A stretch of 64,000 nt of DNA from Bryum argenteum (lineage: Eukaryota; Streptophyta; Bryopsida; Bryales; Bryaceae), in contig CM073325.1 in assembly GCA_037043015.1 (NCBI GenBank), positions 16,285,001 to 16,349,000 on the forward strand. Direction: 5' to 3'. How positions within the stretch are numbered: position 1 is the first letter of the stretch; each line of letters opens with the position of its first letter. The translations under genes were made by a program, and so were the position numbers. The notes under the pieces are model-generated. The model was not told the origin of the DNA. It did no database searches and saw only the letters and a list, made by a program, of their open reading frames with translations. Positions 58,655 through 64,000 of this stretch are shown in pieces.

Positions 58655-59681
58655 ATGGCTGCCGCTACCGCCATGCACTCCATCGCTTTGGCTGGGCAGA
58701 GCCTGCTCAAGCCTGTGAATGAGCTCGCCCGTCAAGTGGGCACCAGCGATGCCCGCATCACCATGCGCAAGACCGCCTCCAAGTCCTCCTCCTCCGACAG
58801 CATCTGGTGAGCGATCCGCTAACTTGCTCACATTGCCTCATTTCATTGGTGTCTGAAGTATACAATTTCCTTGGTAATGTGCGTTATAAAGTGCCGGAGA
58901 TGTAGCTTGCGTTGAAGAAATGTTGGATCAAATCGATCCTCCAGCACGGCTCTCAGTGGCATTGCCACAATGGAAGTTCGCTATGTTCCTTGCGCATGTA
59001 GTAACCCGAAGCTTTGTATCTTGTTGCAGGTATGGTGCTGACCGCCCCAAGTGGTTGGGCCCCTTCTCCGAAAACACCCCCTCTTACCTCAACGGTGAGT
59101 TCGCTGGTGACTACGGCTGGGACACCGCCGGACTCTCGTCCGACCCCGAGACCTTCGCCCGCAACAGGGAGCTCGAGGTCATCCACGCCCGCTGGGCCAT
59201 GCTCGGAGCTCTGGGGTGCATCACCCCGGAGTTGTTGGCCAAGAACGGTGTTAAGTTCGGTGAGGCCGTGTGGTTCAAGGCCGGGTCTCAGATCTTCGCT
59301 GACGGAGGTTTGGACTACTTGGGCAACCCCAGCCTTGTGCACGCTCAGAGCATCTTGGCCATCTGGGCATGCCAGGTGATCCTGATGGGAGCCGTGGAGG
59401 GATACAGAGTGGCTGGAGGACCATTGGGGGATGTGACTGACCCCATCTACCCGGGAGGCAGCTTCGACCCCTTGGGCTTGGCTGACGACCCCGACACGTT
59501 CGCGGAGTTGAAGGTGAAGGAGATCAAGAACGGGCGATTGGCGATGTTCTCGATGTTCGGATTCTTCGTGCAGGCGATCGTGACCGGAAAGGGACCGTTG
59601 GAGAACCTGAACGACCACTTGGCAGACCCAGTTGCGAACAACGCATGGGCATACGCCACCAACTTCACCCCCGGAAACTAG
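58655..59681 (+). CDS. LHCB: LHCII chlorophyll a/b-binding protein, copy D
   Basis: Exons 58655-58806 and 59030-59681 encode 267 residues. The transit region has [11 protein letters not shown] and LARQVGTS. The mature part has GCITPEL and all LHCII motifs. Exon 2 shares silent variants with copies E and F (GTGACCGGAAAGGG, GTGGCTGGAGG). Intact. Confidence 0.95.
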
Positions 59682-61090
59682 AGCCTGAATTCGTCGAAAG
59701 TTTTAGTATGACGAAGAACTGGCAGGTTGTATAATAGAGGTAGTAGTGCAAGTAACCAAAGTTGTCGCTGAATGTATCAAATCATTGTTAATGATAACAC
59801 ACGGTGACGTTCTTGACATGAGTATACAGATTACCTTCCATGATGCTTACTTAGTCATCCTTACCTCTTGCGGCCAATGTTCTTTATACAGTCAAACCCT
59901 GTTTCGATCGCTCGAGGCAGTCATCCACCGACACCACCTGATATTGCTTCGCTGTGTTTGATTGACGTCCTGAGAACAGTACGGTGGAGGAGCGGGTGGA
60001 AGTGGATGGCATTGTACACCATCAGAATCGCATCCATGAAGTCGATCATTTTTTATGGATGTACTACGACTTTTCAAGAACGCCGATGAGGGCTTGTGTC
60101 AACTTGGAGGATGTCGTATGTCGGTGAATGGATGTAACAATAGTCGAAGGAGCGCTGTGAAGGTGTGAATCTTGTTCAGAATCTATCTTTACCGCAGACA
60201 ACCGACGTGCGAACCGGTAGGAATTTTAAACATCAGCAACCTCTGAGGTCGCAGACCCGCTTTTAAAACTTGTAAGGAATAGGGCAAATTGCATTCCGAG
60301 AATTGCAAACTCTTCCGCCAAACTCATTAGGAACTTTCAGAATTATCCAGGCTCGAACTCTGGATCCTATGTCGAATCAATATCTGTGTGCTTATTACGA
60401 ATCGGCGGAGCGCAACTTTTCGTTAACTGCACACGAATAGGAGTGATTTGATATGATCATGTAGTGGAATTCGAAAATAATGAACAGCTCTTCTTATGAA
60501 ACTGTCTTTTTCTTGTTGCTAGATTCAGATACCATTCGTAGGGCGCAACTGACGAGGTGACTAGGTGAGACGTTCCGTGACAAATCACTGACTGAGCAAC
60601 AGGAGAATGGCAGCGGCTAAGTAGATCTTCATGACGACTATCATACATTCTATGCCTGATGCCATACTATCAGCGAACTCGTGAGTGGTCAGTACGATCT
60701 TCATCTTATTTTTGACATATAGTATCAACTCAACGGTACAACCGAACATAAACAGTACTATGATTTCCACATGGAAATCACATCTGGATAAGGGCAACTA
60801 TCAGTTGCAGAATTCCGCAAATGAAGATACCATTGTAGCTTCCACTCTTTATGATCTGATTTCATCACCCCGATAGGCCATTATGAAGATACAATTGTAG
60901 CTCGACGGCTACTATTCTTTGACCGTGTACATGAGATCCCACTTTATTAAAGTCATAATTCGAGGGAAGGCATGCAGGTACTGAAGGCATCAATTTCACT
61001 GACACGAAGCTAATTTTGGGGGACGTGGTTGCCGAAAGATATTGAAAGAAATGGTTGTGAGCTCGTGTGCCGAATATAGTCTCGTGCAAT
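59682..61090. other. Intergenic region between LHCB copies D and E
   Basis: 3' UTR of copy D, then unique sequence with no supported gene. Confidence 0.55.
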
Positions 61091-61323
61091 GATACCGCCA
61101 AGTAAAGTTGGATTTCAAGACCAGGAACGCGATCCGCAACAAGCCACTGGAATCCATCCAAGCTATCCGGAAATCTCTCCTTATCCAGTGCCCAGCGCAC
61201 AATTATGGTGTCTCGTGTAGACTATAAGGCATCTCTCCGCAAGTCTTTCGACACTCAACAAATACTGCGGCTCCCGTTTCACCCTGAAGCTTGTAGAGTG
61301 CATTCCGAAGTCGTTTTGTTTCC
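61091..61323 (+). promoter_or_regulatory. LHCB copy E promoter
   Basis: ACCGCCAAGTAAAG at 61093, GGAAATCTCTCCTTATCCAG near 61169-61188, and a TATA-like CTATAAGG near 61222. It matches the copy D promoter block for block. Confidence 0.6.
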
Positions 61324-62251
61324 ATGGCCGCCGTTACCGCCATGCACTCCACAGCCTTGGCTGGGCAGAGCCTCCTCAAGCCCGTTAACGAGTTCGCCCG
61401 CAAGGTCGGCACCAGCGATGCCCGCATCACCATGCGCAAGACTGCCTCCAAGTCCTCCTCCTCCGACAGCATCTGGTAAGCCCTCCTGATTCTGCAATGC
61501 AATGTAGCTCTGAGAATGGTTGCATTGGCAGTTTGTGTAGTGATATGCGATTTGCTGGATTGAGATCATGCGTACTGAACGTCTAGTGCTGTATAACAGG
61601 TATGGAGCTGACCGCCCCAAGTTTTTGGGCCCCTTCTCCGAGAACACCCCCTCTTACCTCAACGGTGAGTTCGCTGGTGACTACGGCTGGGACACCGCCG
61701 GACTCTCGTCCGACCCCGAGACCTTCGCCCGCAACAGGGAGCTCGAGGTCATCCACGCCCGTTGGGCCATGCTCGGAGCTCTTGGATGCCTCACCCCTGA
61801 GTTGTTGGCTAAGAACGGTGTGAAGTTCGGTGAGGCCGTGTGGTTCAAGGCCGGGTCTCAGATCTTCGCTGACGGAGGTTTGGACTACTTGGGCAACCCC
61901 AGCCTTGTGCACGCTCAGAGCATCTTGGCCATCTGGGCATGCCAGGTGATCCTGATGGGAGCCGTGGAGGGATACAGAGTGGCTGGAGGACCATTGGGGG
62001 ATGTGACTGACCCCATCTACCCGGGAGGCAGCTTCGACCCCTTGGGCTTGGCTGACGACCCCGACACGTTCGCGGAGTTGAAGGTGAAGGAGATCAAGAA
62101 CGGGCGATTGGCGATGTTCTCGATGTTCGGATTCTTCGTGCAGGCGATCGTGACCGGAAAGGGACCGTTGGAGAACCTGAACGACCACTTGGCAGACCCA
62201 GTTGCGAACAACGCATGGGCATACGCCACCAACTTCACCCCCGGAAACTAG
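61324..62251 (+). CDS. LHCB: LHCII chlorophyll a/b-binding protein, copy E
   Basis: Exons 61324-61475 and 61600-62251. The transit region has MAAVTAMHS and VNEFARKV. The mature protein differs from the others by PKFLGPF in place of PKWLGPF and has GCLTPEL. All helix motifs are intact. Its 3' UTR start is the same as that of copy F, to which it is inverted. A 20-odd-bp tandem duplication (AGAGGGAATGTGAAGCA twice) lies at 62275-62318. Confidence 0.95.
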
Positions 62252-63791
62252 AAATCTAAATTAGTCGAATTGATTCTAGAGGGAATGTGAAGCAATTGAT
62301 AGAGGGAATGTGAAGCATTTCCTTCATTGTATAGTAGAGTGACCTATTTCCTCTTCTCTCTCTGGAGGTATTAAACATGAATAAAATTAGCCTCCTTACC
62401 AAGCACATATTGCTCTTTCTTGCACATGTTTGTGTGTTCTATCGAATTTTTATCGAGTCAACCTTACCTTCTCTGGTATTAAAGCTCGAGACGTTTTGTC
62501 AACATACATCAGTGCACCGCAGGACGAGAGGAAAATACACTTCGCAGAGTGTCAAACCCAACCAATCCTGAACTTCCGCTCTGGAGAAGGTTGACATCTT
62601 GTTTTGACTTGAAATGAAATCATGGCCATTTCTTGACATCATGCACTACATTGCAGACGACATCATTTAACATTACAGAGGTCATATATTTTTACTTTAA
62701 ACGAATCGAGGTTTCAATGATCACGGCGCCAATGGCACTCATCACGCTTCCATACTGACCTCAAGCACAACATTCAACAACCCATAGCGGCTCCACTCGA
62801 CTGCATATACGTAAACTCCCAGTTCATAGCCGTCGAAATTGCACATCGGTTCAAACGACTGCTTCGATGTGCTGATCACCTGCTTCGAAAATCAGATCAC
62901 CTGCTTCAAGTATCTTATCAACTCCTCCAATTATTTGATGCTTTGATACCTGCCTCGGTGCATGAAGACATGTATCGATGCTTCAATGACTAGGATGATT
63001 TTATCCATCACCTGCATCGTCGACTCTCTGATTTTTGCATGAACCATATGCAACTAATAGTACCGCGATGCAGTCAGGGGATGGAGTTGAGCGGGTGTGC
63101 ATTCAGAGATCCATATGCATGTAATGCCATCAAGCCTTATGCAGGCCATAGTTGTTATTCAACTGCAACAATTTTACGTGACATGTCTGACGTGTGCTAA
63201 ACTTAAATAGCGATGCCAATTCTGACTCTGATACGACGAAGGCCTCCCACCTTGCCATCTGTGACATCTGTTTCAGCTCTCTCCTCACGAGTCCATCGTA
63301 CCTCCCTTCGAAGATTCAATTTCATTTATTTCTCACAGTTAATGTAGGAGTTAATGATTGAAACATCGCATATATAACTCGGCTGTGCAGAGTGTACTTC
63401 TTCATTGTTGTTGTAATTACGTTATTGTATGATCCTTGTGCAATGGACACTAATTTTTCAGAGAAAGGTTGACTGATCGTATTTCATTGAAGTAGACATC
63501 TTACAGATAACAAAAGAATGTGCGGGTTCACTTTAAGACTCTATTGCATGGTTCTGAGTAATAGAATTCACGCGGACGAGTGATTCATCTGTGGATTTCG
63601 GTTTCCGTACACGGATACTCAGATACTGCAAGTGAAGATTTGAACAATAGGGATAGATATTCTTTCCGAATTTTCTGGGATCCGTAGACGAACGGGGACA
63701 AGCGCAATTTGGACAAAAACATTGAATTATCGTCGTATCTTACAACTTGCAAAAAAGTATCCTTCTCTATCAATTCGACTAATTTAGATTT
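62252..63791. other. Tail-to-tail spacer between LHCB copies E and F
   Basis: It holds the two 3' UTRs and unique sequence. Several GATCACCTGCTTC-like short repeats lie at 62855-63010. No supported gene. Confidence 0.55.
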
Positions 63792-64000
63792 CTAGTTTCC
63801 GGGGGTGAAGTTGGTGGCGTATGCCCATGCGTTGTTCGCAACTGGGTCTGCCAAGTGGTCGTTCAGGTTCTCCAACGGTCCCTTTCCGGTCACGATCGCC
63901 TGCACGAAGAATCCGAACATCGAGAACATCGCCAATCGCCCGTTCTTTATCTCCTTCACCTTCAACTCCGCGAACGTGTCGGGGTCGTCAGCCAAGCCCA
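63792..64000 (-). CDS. LHCB: LHCII chlorophyll a/b-binding protein, copy F, cut by window end
   Basis: The last about 68 codons of an LHCB gene on the minus strand, from [11 protein letters not shown] through [14 protein letters not shown] to HLADP and TNFTPGN, identical in protein to the other copies. The stop is at 63794-63792. The 3' UTR (GAAATCTAAATTAGTCGAAT) equals that of copy E. The 5' part lies beyond the window. Confidence 0.95.
   Translation of the reverse strand, partial: GLADDPDTFAELKVKEIKNGRLAMFSMFGFFVQAIVTGKGPLENLNDHLADPVANNAWAYATNFTPGN

Noticed and set aside
1-64000. tRNA, rRNA, CRISPR arrays, or LTR retrotransposons with paired LTRs
   Set aside because: None seen by eye on either strand. 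CRISPR is not expected in a plant nuclear genome.

Overview
This window is nuclear DNA of a land plant, most likely a bryophyte-grade one (moss or liverwort). Six copies of the nuclear gene for the major light-harvesting chlorophyll a/b protein (LHCII) are present, each with one short intron, embedded in AT-rich DNA full of DNA transposons and relics. The plant assignment is firm. The bryophyte assignment is inference from the style of the LHCB proteins.

Layout. 1-1985: an ankyrin-repeat gene on the minus strand, cut by the window edge. 1986-7766: repeat-rich intergenic DNA with one well-bounded non-autonomous transposon (6314-7258). 7767-34335: the main discovery candidate. A perfect 23-bp inverted repeat lies at both ends of a 26.6-kb block holding two convergent genes. 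The left gene (+) encodes a SUVR-like SUV39-class histone methyltransferase with a long N-terminal extension (coiled coil plus RING-like Cys/His cluster). The right gene (-) encodes a protein with the look of a DDE (RNase H-fold) transposase. I read this block as one large two-gene DNA transposon that carries its own chromatin modifier. A complete 13.9-kb CACTA (En/Spm) element (12927-26845, TSD TAT) has inserted into an intron of the methyltransferase gene. It carries a decayed tnp2 transposase on the minus strand and a tnpA-like gene on the plus strand.

34336-64000: host-gene territory. LHCB copies lie at 36191-37211 (-), 40667-41679 (+), 56518-57443 (+), 58655-59681 (+), 61324-62251 (+) and 63792-64000 (-, cut by the window edge). 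Between the second and third sits an intact two-exon ankyrin-PGG membrane protein gene (47529-50583), a paralogue of the gene at the left edge. The space between carries short inverted-repeat elements of at least three families, a degenerate relic of the same transposase found in the giant element, and a near-perfect hairpin locus.

How it fits together. The LHCB copies are near identical and share promoter blocks, which points to recent duplication and gene conversion for high dosage of an abundant protein. The two ankyrin genes share promoter, 5' leader intron and coding start. The giant element shows decay: a 1-bp frameshift in the methyltransferase gene and an in-frame stop in the transposase. 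Its CACTA invader is also decayed. All exon borders are read by eye from splice signals and frame; no expression or database evidence was available.
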